Assembly (NCBI GenBank): GCA_030614505.1
Contig: JAUWTX010000004.1
Location: forward strand, 1-28,385
Length of the DNA: 28,385 bases
Reading direction: 5' to 3'
Source of the DNA: Desulfuromonadales bacterium
GTDB lineage: Bacteria; Desulfobacterota; Desulfuromonadia; Desulfuromonadales; BM103
Every line of letters starts with the position of its first letter. The first letter of the stretch is position 1. Under the pieces are notes generated by a model that was given only the letters and a program-made list of their open reading frames with translations, was not told the origin of the DNA and did no database searches. The translations under genes and the position numbers were made by a program. This document shows, in pieces, positions 1-7,169 of the stretch.

Positions 1-255
1 CCTTATGTTTTCGGTGGCCTTGTTTCACTCGCTCTGCTTCTGGTCGTTGGTGTGAAAATCTTGCTTACCTGGTGGGTTTGGGTTGTTGCCCTGCTGTGGG
101 CTTCTGCTGTGTTCATTGTGAAACTGAAGTTTCGCAAGCTTGGCGAAGAGATCGAGCACTACCGGGCCGCTCATGTGACATTGTTGTGCGGTGTTCCATA
201 CCGACGCAAGCGGAACGAACTACGAGAAGTTCTTGCCGGGGAATGTGAAAGTTAA
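1..255 (+). CDS. C-terminal end of a small membrane protein (5' partial)
   Basis: The reading frame is open from base 1 to the TAA at 253-255, so this is the 3' end of a gene that begins upstream. An internal GTG at 52 could start it, but the frame continues hydrophobically to the window edge. The visible 84 residues hold two hydrophobic segments (roughly residues 1-25 and 24-42, rich in L, V, W), followed by a basic, charged tail containing KLKFRKLGEE and PYRRKRNELREVL. This suggests an inner-membrane protein with a cytoplasmic tail. I do not recognise a family and cannot assign a function. It converges on the leftward ACT-domain gene. Confidence 0.55.
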   Translation, partial: PYVFGGLVSLALLLVVGVKILLTWWVWVVALLWASAVFIVKLKFRKLGEEIEHYRAAHVTLLCGVPYRRKRNELREVLAGECES

Positions 256-386
256 TACCCCTCCGGAGTTTCCGACGCTCAAGTATACTTACGTCATTGG
301 TTGAATATGATCGATGGAGAGGTGGGCCTGCGTTTCTTGTCTGGCTTCTTCAGCCGTGCCATTCAGATTCGCATACAGTCTTTAAA

Positions 387-917
387 TTATACAGAGACTG
401 TGATTTCGACATTGAGTCCTTCAGCAACGATATTCAGCCCCTCTTCGATAGTTTGCATTGCGGCCGCTTCCGGGAGCTGAATGTGAATGTCCATCATATA
501 AAGAGCCGTACCGCTCTCAGGGGTTACCATCACGGTTGATTTTAGATCGACAATGTTCAGCGATCTGTCAGCGAGAAACTGGCTTATTTTGTAAACGATA
601 CCTGCCTGGTCCATTCCCTCGACATGTAATGTGCATATCGCAAAACCTTTCGGATTTGCCAGGCGACGCTCCTTAATCGGACGAATAAAAGCAGAAATAT
701 CCTTCTGTTGCTCCAATTCGCGGCATTTTTCCAGCAGGCTTTGTTCGATATTGTCATTGTTGGATGAAAATAGCAGGTTGATAGTAAATTCATCAGACAA
801 CATCGACATGGTGGTGTCTTCGAGATTGCAGCCATTCTCATATAAAACTTGCGTTACATCGGCAACTATACCGGGTCTGTCTTTGCCAAAGGCAGTCATG
901 ATATATCGGCTCTGCAT
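387..917 (-). CDS. Two-ACT-domain regulatory protein, GcvR type
   Basis: A 176-residue protein made of two tandem ACT domains (about residues 3-80 and 90-176), the layout of GcvR, the accessory repressor that binds GcvA and glycine in enterobacteria. The first domain opens with the ligand-binding-loop pattern FGKDRPGIVADV and the second with VEGMDQAGIVYKIS. No DNA-binding or catalytic domain is present, so it probably acts by binding an amino acid and a partner protein. The start at 917 is chosen over the in-frame ATG at 929 because GGAGGT lies 4-9 bases before it; that ATG itself overlaps the ribosome binding site. It is a single leftward gene. Family assignment is solid; the ligand is unknown. 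Confidence 0.85.
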   Translation of the reverse strand: MQSRYIMTAFGKDRPGIVADVTQVLYENGCNLEDTTMSMLSDEFTINLLFSSNNDNIEQSLLEKCRELEQQKDISAFIRPIKERRLANPKGFAICTLHVEGMDQAGIVYKISQFLADRSLNIVDLKSTVMVTPESGTALYMMDIHIQLPEAAAMQTIEEGLNIVAEGLNVEITVSV

Positions 918-1070
918 ACTTACCTCCATTACTTGGTCTTCCTAAAAGTCGTGCTATTCTCGCACTTTCTGATGATTTCTTCAATATTCATTTCATGGAA
1001 CCTAAACTGCCGCTCTTTGTGGTAATATTTATACGTATTGCAACTGACTACTTTAATTCGGAGAGAAATT

Positions 1071-1562
1071 ATGAACGATCAGAATGACAAAAGAGATGAG
1101 CATGAAGAAGTTGGTCTTTATGAAAAACTGGCTTCCCGTACGGCCGACTTCCTTGAGGAAGGGAAGAAGACCTTTGATGAGGCGCTTAAGAAGGCTAAAG
1201 AGGAACTTTCTTCCGCAGGTGATTTCTCGCGTGAGCAGGCAGACAAACTTGGTGAATATGTCCGTAGAGATTTGAAAGAGAACGCCGACAAGGCCAAAGA
1301 GGCTGTGAAAAAGGCAGTAGAACCACAGCGACTGGCTGCTGGTGTGCAGAGCGCCTTCTCACGTATTCTGACCAGTACAGCTGAAACACTTACGGAACTT
1401 GCGTCGAAATCTGAAAAATCCCTGCAATATAAGACCGGGGAAATCACCAGTCCCGGGACATTAACCTGCAAAGAGTGCGATGCTGAAATGCATATGACCA
1501 AAACAACCCGAATTCCTCCTTGCCCAAAATGTCACAAAACCATTTTTCGTAAATCTTATTAA
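1071..1562 (+). CDS. Zinc-ribbon protein, YbeL/DUF1451 type
   Basis: A 163-residue soluble protein with a long, highly charged helical N-terminal part (about residues 10-120, many K, E, A and repeated KKAKEE/KEAVKKA blocks, likely coiled coil). It ends in a zinc ribbon with CxxC pairs at C133/C136 and C151/C154. This arrangement matches the YbeL-like zinc-ribbon family, whose function is not established. The start is the ATG with GGAGAG five bases upstream; the longer frame from 1038 has no ribosome binding site. It stands alone and is followed by a hairpin at 1591-1627. Confidence 0.75.
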   Translation: MNDQNDKRDEHEEVGLYEKLASRTADFLEEGKKTFDEALKKAKEELSSAGDFSREQADKLGEYVRRDLKENADKAKEAVKKAVEPQRLAAGVQSAFSRILTSTAETLTELASKSEKSLQYKTGEITSPGTLTCKECDAEMHMTKTTRIPPCPKCHKTIFRKSY

Positions 1563-1590
1563 CGTAAAGATGTCCAAAAATGACGACTGT

Positions 1591-1627
1591 AAGCCGCAAA
1601 TGGGTGAGCCTGACTCTTTTGCGGCTT
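1591..1627 (+). terminator. Possible terminator hairpin after the zinc-ribbon gene
   Basis: Perfect 10-base arms, AAGCCGCAAA at 1591-1600 and TTTGCGGCTT at 1618-1627, enclose a 17-base loop. No uninterrupted T run follows; only TGTTTTTG at 1639-1645 is T-rich. It lies between two rightward genes, so it may terminate weakly or stabilise an mRNA end. Confidence 0.4.
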
Positions 1628-1665
1628 TGCGTTGGATGTTTTTGTAAAGTTAAGGAATACAGTCG

Positions 1666-2520
1666 ATGACAATTGAATGGTATCCAGGACACATGGCGAA
1701 AGCCAAGCGGCAGATCGCTGAGGTGATGCCGAAGATAGATGTCGTAATCGAAGTTCTTGACGCTCGCCTGCCAGTTTCCAGCGCTAACCCTATGCTGGAA
1801 AAGCTCCGTGGCAATAAACCCTGTATCAAAGTCCTGAACAAAAGCGATCTCGCCGATCCTGACGTGACCGACTCATGGGTTGAGTATTTCGACCAGCAGG
1901 AGGGCGTGAAGGCAATTCCACTTGAGGCCAGGAAACGTTCAGCTGCTGGCCAGATACCTAAACTTTGTCGTCGTCTGGTGCCACATCGTGGTGTGCCTGG
2001 CAAGACCTTGCGTGCCATGGTGGTCGGCATTCCGAACGTTGGCAAATCTACTCTGATCAACACCCTGGCAGGGAAAAAAATGGCTCGTGTAGGCGATCGG
2101 CCGGCTATCACGACCTGTCATCAACAGATAGATCTGCGCAATGGCATTCACCTTGCCGATACACCCGGTCTGCTCTGGCCGGATATTCGCAATCAGAAGA
2201 GTGCCTACCGGTTAGCTGTCAGCGGTGCGATAGGTGATGCCGCCATGGATTACGAAAGCGTTGCGCTATTTGCTGCTGAGTATCTGATGAGCCGATACTG
2301 TGAACCGCTTGCTACACGTTATAAACTTACTGAAATGCCGGAAAGTGCCTCTGCCCTGATCGATCAGATCGGTCGCAAACGTGGCTGTCTTGCTGCCGGG
2401 GGGATTGTTGATCAGCTACGCGCGTCAGAACTGCTTTTGCGCGAATTGCGAGCTGGTCTGATTGGCCGGGTCAGCCTGGAAATGCCAGGCTCAGATGTGG
2501 AAGAACAGGGCCAGCAGTGA
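1666..2520 (+). CDS. ylqF: Circularly permuted ribosome-assembly GTPase, YlqF/RbgA family
   Basis: A 284-residue GTPase whose G motifs come in permuted order: G4 NKSD at residues 58-61, then G1 GIPNVGKS at 121-128, then G3 DTPG at 165-168. The N-terminus has the family pattern WYPGHMAKAKR. RbgA/YlqF proteins act in late assembly of the large ribosomal subunit; this role is taken from the family. The C-terminal helical domain (about 190-270) is present. The ATG at 1666 is preceded by AAGGAA at 1652-1657. Its TGA overlaps the GTG start of the next gene, so the rhodanese is probably translated by coupling. Confidence 0.92.
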   Translation: MTIEWYPGHMAKAKRQIAEVMPKIDVVIEVLDARLPVSSANPMLEKLRGNKPCIKVLNKSDLADPDVTDSWVEYFDQQEGVKAIPLEARKRSAAGQIPKLCRRLVPHRGVPGKTLRAMVVGIPNVGKSTLINTLAGKKMARVGDRPAITTCHQQIDLRNGIHLADTPGLLWPDIRNQKSAYRLAVSGAIGDAAMDYESVALFAAEYLMSRYCEPLATRYKLTEMPESASALIDQIGRKRGCLAAGGIVDQLRASELLLRELRAGLIGRVSLEMPGSDVEEQGQQ

Positions 2521-2828
2521 CACCTGATGAGCTGGAAATAAGCCTCAAATCTGGGCCGACTCATGTTGTCCTTGATGTCCGCAGCAGCTTCGAGTTCAAG
2601 TCTGGTCACATCCCGGGAGCCATTCATTCCCCCCTGGTAAGAATTCTGGCTAGCACAGAGACCGCGACCCAAAGCAAAAGAGACCCTTTGGTCCTCGTCT
2701 GTGAGCATGGTCCTCGTGCTCAACTTGCCAAAATGCTGCTCAAATGGCATGGCTACAAAAATCTCGAATTGTTGCATGGCCACATGGCCCACTGGCGACG
2801 CTCGGGACGGCCAGTGCAGAAGGGTTAG
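2517..2828 (+). CDS. Single-domain rhodanese
   Basis: A 103-residue protein covering one rhodanese domain and nothing else. It has VVLDVRSSFEFKSGHIPGA near the N-terminus and the active-site loop CEHGPRA, with a catalytic cysteine and a CxxGxR pattern. Such proteins move sulfane sulfur to acceptors; there is no signal peptide, so it is cytoplasmic. The GTG start shares bases with the stop of ylqF (GTGA at 2517-2520), and its stop lies only five bases before the next gene's ATG. The sulfur acceptor is not visible from sequence. Confidence 0.88.
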   Translation: MTPDELEISLKSGPTHVVLDVRSSFEFKSGHIPGAIHSPLVRILASTETATQSKRDPLVLVCEHGPRAQLAKMLLKWHGYKNLELLHGHMAHWRRSGRPVQKG

Positions 2829-2833
2829 CAACT

Positions 2834-4909
2834 ATGAATCCTCTGAATACAGAAAAAAGCCCATATCTTCTTCAACATGTAGATAACCCTGTAGTCTGGT
2901 ATCCATGGGCGGAGTTGGCTTTTAAGCGTGCTCGCGATGAAAACAAGCTGATTTTTCTCTCAATCGGCTATTCGACTTGCCATTGGTGTCATGTTATGGC
3001 CCACGAATGTTTTGAGGATGAAGAAGTCGCCGAACTTCTTAACCTTCATTATATTTCTATAAAAGTCGATCGGGAGGAGCGTCCTGATATTGATCAGGTT
3101 TACATGGAAGTCTGCCAGAGACTGACGGGTAGCGGCGGCTGGCCGCTGACTATCATTATGACGCCGGATGCACAGCCCTTTTATGCTGCGACTTATCTCC
3201 CCAAGCATGGACGCCATGGTCAGCATGGGATGATGAACCTTCTCCCATGGGTCGCTGACAAATGGCAGGGTGATCCTGATTCTCTGCGCAATGCTTCCAA
3301 AGAGATCGTAGGTGAAATGCAGGGCGGCATGAGCCCCGATGCCGGCAACTCTATCAGCCTCGATTTACATACAGAAGCCGAGCAGACTCTGAAAAGAACT
3401 TTTGACAGGCAATATGGTGGCTTTGGTACAGCCCCGAAGTTCCCTCGCCCGCATGATCTGACCTTTCTTTTGCAGGTTTACAGGTTGTCGGGCGATGAGC
3501 AGTGCCTGTCAATGGTCGAGCAGACCCTGCAACTGATGCGCAATGGTGGAATATACGATCAAATCGGATTCGGTTTTCATCGTTATTCAACGGATGAGAA
3601 ATGGCTTGTGCCGCATTTTGAAAAAATGCTTTACGACCAGGCTGGTCTGGTTCTCCCTTATCTTGAGGCCTGGAAAATCTCTGGCGACGAGATATACGCT
3701 AGAACTGTGCGCGAAATTTTTACATACCTGTTGCGTGATATGTCGTCTCCAAAAGGTGCTTTCTTCTCTGCTGAAGATGCAGACTCCGAAGGTGTCGAAG
3801 GCAAGTTTTACTTCTGGTCGGAGTTTGATGTCACTACGCAACTGGATGCCGATGCTGAAGCCTTCTGCACGACTTACAATGTCCTCACTGATGGGAACTA
3901 TCATGATGAGATGACCGGAAAAGTCACTGGTAACAATATCCTCCATCTGTCACCAGCGTCGGCAGGGGCCCCTGACAAATCAGCATTGGCTGAATGTTTA
4001 GATGCATCTCGAAGGAAGCTTTTTGAAGCACGAGAAAAACGTGTCAGGCCCCATCTGGATGATAAAATCATCACCGCCTGGAATGGTATGGCGATATCGG
4101 CTCTTGCCGAGTCCGGCAGGGTGCTTGGGGACCAGGAATATATCGAAAGTGCATGCCGAACCGCCGACTTTATCTTGACTTCGATGCGCAGCAAAGACGG
4201 TCGTCTTTTCCGCAGGTATCGCCTGGGTGAAGCAGCTATCCCTGCTTTTTCGGAGGACTACGCGTTTCTGGCTCGGGGTCTTCTCGACTTATATGCGGCT
4301 ACTTTCGATCCTCAACACCTGGCGCAGACAATTGAGCTTGCAAATATATTGCGGCAGTTTCTCCAGGATCCGGATAATGGGCGGCTTTATGATACTCCGC
4401 ATGATGGCGAGAAGCTCCTGATAAGGCCGTCGAGCACTTTTGATGGTGCCATGCCGTCAGCCAGTTCGGTCACACTGGATGTTTTTGCTCGATTGTTTCT
4501 TCTGACAGGCGATTCGTCATGGCAGGATGTGGCCGATCACCTGCTTCATGCGCTCTCGGCAGAAGTGTCCCGATACCCGGCGGGATATACTCAGTTCTTG
4601 CAATCTGCAAACTGGCTTTTGCGGCCGACCCGAGAAATAGTTATCGTCGGGAGCCCGGGAGAGGCTTCGACGGAAACCATGTTGTCTGTTGTCCGTAGTG
4701 CTAATCTGCAGCAGACAGTCGTCTTGTTCAAGCCTGAGAACAGTTCGGAAGCGATTGTCAGCCTGGTCCCCTTTGTACAGAGCATGAAAACGATGCATGG
4801 ACGCGCTACTGCATATGTTTGTCAGAATTTTACCTGCAGAGCACCATTGACAGATGTCGCAGAACTTCAAACTGTATTGAGTTTATTGCCAGGGAGGGTA
4901 TCGGACTAA
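2834..4909 (+). CDS. DUF255 thioredoxin-fold protein (YyaL/SPATA20 family)
   Basis: A 691-residue protein of the family that includes B. subtilis YyaL and human SPATA20. The N-terminal thioredoxin-like domain (about 1-160) carries the characteristic C49-H-W-C52 within YSTCHWCHVMAHECFED. A long alpha-helical domain resembling the (alpha/alpha)6 barrels of carbohydrate epimerases and hydrolases follows, with conserved blocks GGFGTAPKFPRP, GIYDQIGFGFHRYSTD, VPHFEKMLYDQA and DDKIITAWNGM. The biochemical function is not established. The ATG at 2834 is chosen over longer in-frame starts inside the rhodanese because it begins the conserved NTEKSPYLLQH block and has AGAAGGG at 2818-2824. The 3' end lies in one arm of a long inverted repeat. 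Confidence 0.9.
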   Translation: MNPLNTEKSPYLLQHVDNPVVWYPWAELAFKRARDENKLIFLSIGYSTCHWCHVMAHECFEDEEVAELLNLHYISIKVDREERPDIDQVYMEVCQRLTGSGGWPLTIIMTPDAQPFYAATYLPKHGRHGQHGMMNLLPWVADKWQGDPDSLRNASKEIVGEMQGGMSPDAGNSISLDLHTEAEQTLKRTFDRQYGGFGTAPKFPRPHDLTFLLQVYRLSGDEQCLSMVEQTLQLMRNGGIYDQIGFGFHRYSTDEKWLVPHFEKMLYDQAGLVLPYLEAWKISGDEIYARTVREIFTYLLRDMSSPKGAFFSAEDADSEGVEGKFYFWSEFDVTTQLDADAEAFCTTYNVLTDGNYHDEMTGKVTGNNILHLSPASAGAPDKSALAECLDASRRKLFEAREKRVRPHLDDKIITAWNGMAISALAESGRVLGDQEYIESACRTADFILTSMRSKDGRLFRRYRLGEAAIPAFSEDYAFLARGLLDLYAATFDPQHLAQTIELANILRQFLQDPDNGRLYDTPHDGEKLLIRPSSTFDGAMPSASSVTLDVFARLFLLTGDSSWQDVADHLLHALSAEVSRYPAGYTQFLQSANWLLRPTREIVIVGSPGEASTETMLSVVRSANLQQTVVLFKPENSSEAIVSLVPFVQSMKTMHGRATAYVCQNFTCRAPLTDVAELQTVLSLLPGRVSD

Positions 4910-4977
4910 ACGGGCCAAAATCTGCGCCCAAGCTTCCGGATTTTCGCTTCAGCTAGTCTAGTCCGATACCCTCCTGG
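4889..4977. repeat. Long inverted repeat spanning the end of the DUF255 gene
   Basis: The 20 bases 4889-4908, ending inside the TAA stop of the DUF255 gene, are the reverse complement of 4959-4977 except for one extra G. The 50-base interior contains smaller pairings: GGGC 4912-4915 with GCCC 4926-4929, and AAAATC 4917-4922 with GATTTT 4939-4944. No T run follows, so it is not a standard intrinsic terminator. The right arm ends eight bases before the ATG of the YheT-type gene. Confidence 0.85.
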
Positions 4978-4985
4978 ATAAATTT

Positions 4986-5942
4986 ATGGATTTGCCACCT
5001 TACAAACGCCCCTGGTATCTCTGCAACGCTCATTTCGAAACGATATGGCCGTCACTGTTTAGAAAAGTTGATTTGCCATCTTATCGTCGTGAACAAATCA
5101 CGACAGTTGATGACGATTTTCTCAATCTGGACTGGTTACAGTCTGGACATAAACGCCTGGCGATTATTTCTCACGGACTCGAGGGAGATTCACGCAGGTA
5201 CTATGTCACCGGTATGGCGAATGCGCTGGCGGCCAACGGTTGGGATGTTTTAGCCTGGAACTTTCGCGGTTGTGGTGGAGAGATCAATCGTCAGCCACGT
5301 TTTACTCATAATGGAGCAACAGACGATCTTGATGCTGTTGTTCGGCATGCGTTGAGCACATACGCCTACGAAACAATTTCCCTGGTTGGTTTCAGCATGG
5401 GAGGAAACCTCTCCCTGGTGTACCTGGGGCGTGATGCAGACCTGGTTCCTGATGAAGTAAAAGCTGCCGTCTGCTTTTCGGTCCCCTGTGATCTCGCTGC
5501 CGCTTCATTGCGACTGGCTGAGCCCTGCAACACAGTTTACATGCGACGCTTCATGCGTATGATGGGTGAAAAAGTGCGTCACCAGGCACAGAGCTTCCCT
5601 GACTTATTCCCATGCGATGACTACGGCAGCTTGAAAACCTTCGCTGATTTTGACGAGCGTTACACTGCTCCTCTCCATGGTTTCCAAAATGCACAAGATT
5701 ATTGGGATCAGTGTAGCAGCAATCAGTATCTTGATTCCGTTCGCCTGCCAACCTGGATTGTCAATGCTCACAACGATCCTTTCCTGACATCTTCCTGCTC
5801 TCCTGATTTCAGTGATCATGGCAACCCGGTAGTAACCCTTGTAAGACCAGGTCGTGGTGGCCACTGTGGCTTTGTCTCTATTGGTAAGGGGGCGCCGTAC
5901 TGGTCGGAAGTTTTGGCAGTCAACTTGCTCTCAGTATATTGA
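4986..5942 (+). CDS. Alpha/beta-hydrolase, YheT family
   Basis: A 318-residue hydrolase of the YheT/EMB8 family. It begins with the family pattern of aromatic residues and NAHFETIWPSL, then HGLEGDSRRYY (oxyanion region) and the nucleophile elbow GFSMGGN with S137. The likely acid is in NAHNDPFL and the catalytic histidine in GGHCGF. Family members are cytosolic esterase-like enzymes of uncertain substrate. There is no good ribosome binding site before the ATG: only GGATA at 4976-4980, at the foot of the inverted repeat. Translation may therefore be weak or depend on that structure. The gene is followed by an AT-rich promoter region. Confidence 0.88.
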   Translation: MDLPPYKRPWYLCNAHFETIWPSLFRKVDLPSYRREQITTVDDDFLNLDWLQSGHKRLAIISHGLEGDSRRYYVTGMANALAANGWDVLAWNFRGCGGEINRQPRFTHNGATDDLDAVVRHALSTYAYETISLVGFSMGGNLSLVYLGRDADLVPDEVKAAVCFSVPCDLAAASLRLAEPCNTVYMRRFMRMMGEKVRHQAQSFPDLFPCDDYGSLKTFADFDERYTAPLHGFQNAQDYWDQCSSNQYLDSVRLPTWIVNAHNDPFLTSSCSPDFSDHGNPVVTLVRPGRGGHCGFVSIGKGAPYWSEVLAVNLLSVY

Positions 5943-5994
5943 TAGTATCCTTTCTTCTTAAAATCACACTCGCAATTTCATCCACAAAAAGTGT

Positions 5995-6021
5995 TTGCTT
6001 TAAAAATTAATATATTATAAT
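5995..6021 (+). promoter_or_regulatory. Candidate sigma70 promoter of the tandem rhodanese gene
   Basis: A perfect -10 hexamer TATAAT lies at 6016-6021 in a very AT-rich stretch. The best -35 is TTGCTT at 5995-6000, 15 bases upstream, which is short. Transcription would start near 6028, just ahead of the 6047-6083 hairpin. Confidence 0.5.
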
Positions 6022-6046
6022 CTTTGCGGTAATATTACATTATCTC

Positions 6047-6083
6047 AAAGTTAAATCCGTCACTAATAGACGGATTTAACTTT
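6047..6083 (+). promoter_or_regulatory. Perfect 15-bp hairpin in the leader of the tandem rhodanese gene
   Basis: AAAGTTAAATCCGTC at 6047-6061 pairs perfectly with GACGGATTTAACTTT at 6069-6083 around a 7-base loop, ACTAATA. TTTT at 6081-6084 closes it, and the ribosome binding site of the rhodanese gene (AAAAGGTG, 6087-6094) follows after three bases. It lies between the promoter and the start codon, so it could be an attenuator, a site protecting mRNA, or a DNA operator. Confidence 0.75.
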
Positions 6084-6103
6084 TGTAAAAGGTGAAACAG
6101 ATT

Positions 6104-6844
6104 ATGTTCAAGTGGAGAACCCAGCTCGTCGTCACATTAATCCTGATGGTTTTCATGGTTTCAATCAGTACCTATGCAGAGGCAAAGAAATATAAAGAGA
6201 TCGATGCTCATGTCGTTAAAGAAATGATGGATTCTGGTGACGCATTGGTGGTTTTCCCTCTTAGCCCGCTTGAATTTGACAATCTGCATATCAAGGATTC
6301 AGTAAATATCCCGATGAATCAATTGGAAGCGCAGTTACCGCAAAATAAATCAAGGGAACTTGTGTTTTATTGTCTTGGTGCAAAATGTGTTGCCTCCTGG
6401 CGAGCGGCTGTAAAAGCAGTAGAACTTGGTTACGAGAATGTCTATGCCTTTCGTGAAGGCTTGCCTGGGTGGGTTGCCGCAGGTTATCCGACTGTTACCA
6501 TCGACAAACTTCCTGATGTTGAAGTAAAGAAAATAAGCGTTGCAGAACTGGCTGGAAAATTAGGCGGCGAGCCTATTATTCTCGTCGACATTAATCTAGA
6601 TGACGATGCGCGTAAATTCCATATTGATCATATAAAGCGGGTACAAATCCCGATGAATGAGCTGCACCTGCGTACTTCAACCTTAGATAAGAAGAAACAG
6701 ATTGTTGTCTTGTGCCTGAAGGGGAACAGGGCTCCAACTGCAGCACGTTATCTGATCGGCAAAGGATTTGAAAACGTTGTCGCCGTGGAGGGTGGTATAC
6801 AGCAGTGGGTGCTTGAAGGACGGCCCATAAAAAAGGAAGACTAG
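6104..6844 (+). CDS. Exported tandem-domain rhodanese
   Basis: A 246-residue protein with an N-terminal signal peptide (basic start, hydrophobic stretch 8-24, likely cleavage after the AEA around residue 27), so it is probably periplasmic. Two rhodanese domains follow. Domain 1 (about 30-130) has the loop CLGAKC with C90 and C95; domain 2 (about 143-240) has CLKGNRA with C204. Both retain the C-terminal pattern G(L/I)xxWVxxGxP. Domain 1 has lost the usual VDVR motif (VVFPLSPLEF). The ATG at 6104 is preferred over the GTG at 6092, which overlaps the ribosome binding site. In a sulfur-metabolising bacterium such a protein may handle periplasmic polysulfide; that is inference. Confidence 0.87.
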   Translation: MFKWRTQLVVTLILMVFMVSISTYAEAKKYKEIDAHVVKEMMDSGDALVVFPLSPLEFDNLHIKDSVNIPMNQLEAQLPQNKSRELVFYCLGAKCVASWRAAVKAVELGYENVYAFREGLPGWVAAGYPTVTIDKLPDVEVKKISVAELAGKLGGEPIILVDINLDDDARKFHIDHIKRVQIPMNELHLRTSTLDKKKQIVVLCLKGNRAPTAARYLIGKGFENVVAVEGGIQQWVLEGRPIKKED

Positions 6845-7002
6845 CTGCCTGTTGGCCCAACAATGAACAGCTCAATGAACTGTCAGTGAACTTGTTTGTT
6901 TGATCTATATTTCAACTCCTTTGAGAGCAATAATTGCTCTCAAAGTCTCACTCAGACCTGGACAGCACGAAACACTCCTGAGGTTCCCTTGAGATGATCA
7001 TT
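6845..7002. other. Structured non-coding stretch after the rhodanese gene
   Basis: No credible gene is visible between the rhodanese stop and the terminator at 7003. It contains a 13-base palindrome (TGTTGG-C-CCAACA, 6850-6862), three TGAAC motifs spaced by about one helical turn (6864, 6876, 6887) and a 27-base palindrome (6919-6945). Together with the downstream terminator this could be a structured 3' untranslated region or the body of a small RNA; neither can be shown here. Confidence 0.45.
6919..6945. repeat. 27-base perfect palindrome
   Basis: CTTTGAGAGCAAT (6919-6931) and ATTGCTCTCAAAG (6933-6945) are exact reverse complements around a single A. No T run follows. It may be a protein-binding operator or an mRNA-end hairpin for the rhodanese transcript. 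Confidence 0.8.
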
Positions 7003-7034
7003 AAAAAAACCGCCATGCAAGGGCGGTTTTTTTT
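7003..7034 (+). terminator. Intrinsic terminator (bidirectional in form)
   Basis: AAAAAAACCGCC (7003-7014) pairs with GGCGGTTTTTTT (7022-7033) around ATGCAAG, followed by another T. A GC core with an eight-T tract is a textbook intrinsic terminator. It ends the rhodanese transcript and insulates the following promoter. Confidence 0.92.
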
Positions 7035-7132
7035 GTGCTCCATTCTATTTGTTCCGCAAAGTGCCTCATGTTGGACGATTTAAACTCCATACAAATAATC
7101 ACGCCATGGCAGTGGGTTTAAGCTGTGAATCA

Positions 7133-7141
7133 TGCTATAAT
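7133..7141 (+). promoter_or_regulatory. Extended -10 promoter of the hydrolase-tlyA operon
   Basis: TGCTATAAT is a perfect extended -10 element 28 bases before the ATG of the hydrolase gene. No convincing -35 is seen, which fits extended -10 promoters. It follows the strong terminator and probably drives the whole block to about 15472, where no internal terminator is visible. Confidence 0.7.
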
Positions 7142-7169
7142 CTTCAATCATTTTTGATGAGGTAAACAG

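Noticed and set aside
297..539. Rightward open frame of 80 codons antisense to the ACT-domain gene
   Set aside because: It starts without a ribosome binding site, its sequence matches no family I know, and the opposite strand encodes a clear two-ACT-domain protein.
942..973. GTGC...GCAC hairpin followed by TTT upstream of the zinc-ribbon gene
   Set aside because: The stem is only four bases (about 951-967) with a weak T run, and it lies between divergent genes where no terminator is needed.
6092..6103. GTG at 6092 as the start of the tandem rhodanese
   Set aside because: It overlaps the ribosome binding site AAAAGGTG, which is well placed for the ATG at 6104 that begins a typical signal peptide.
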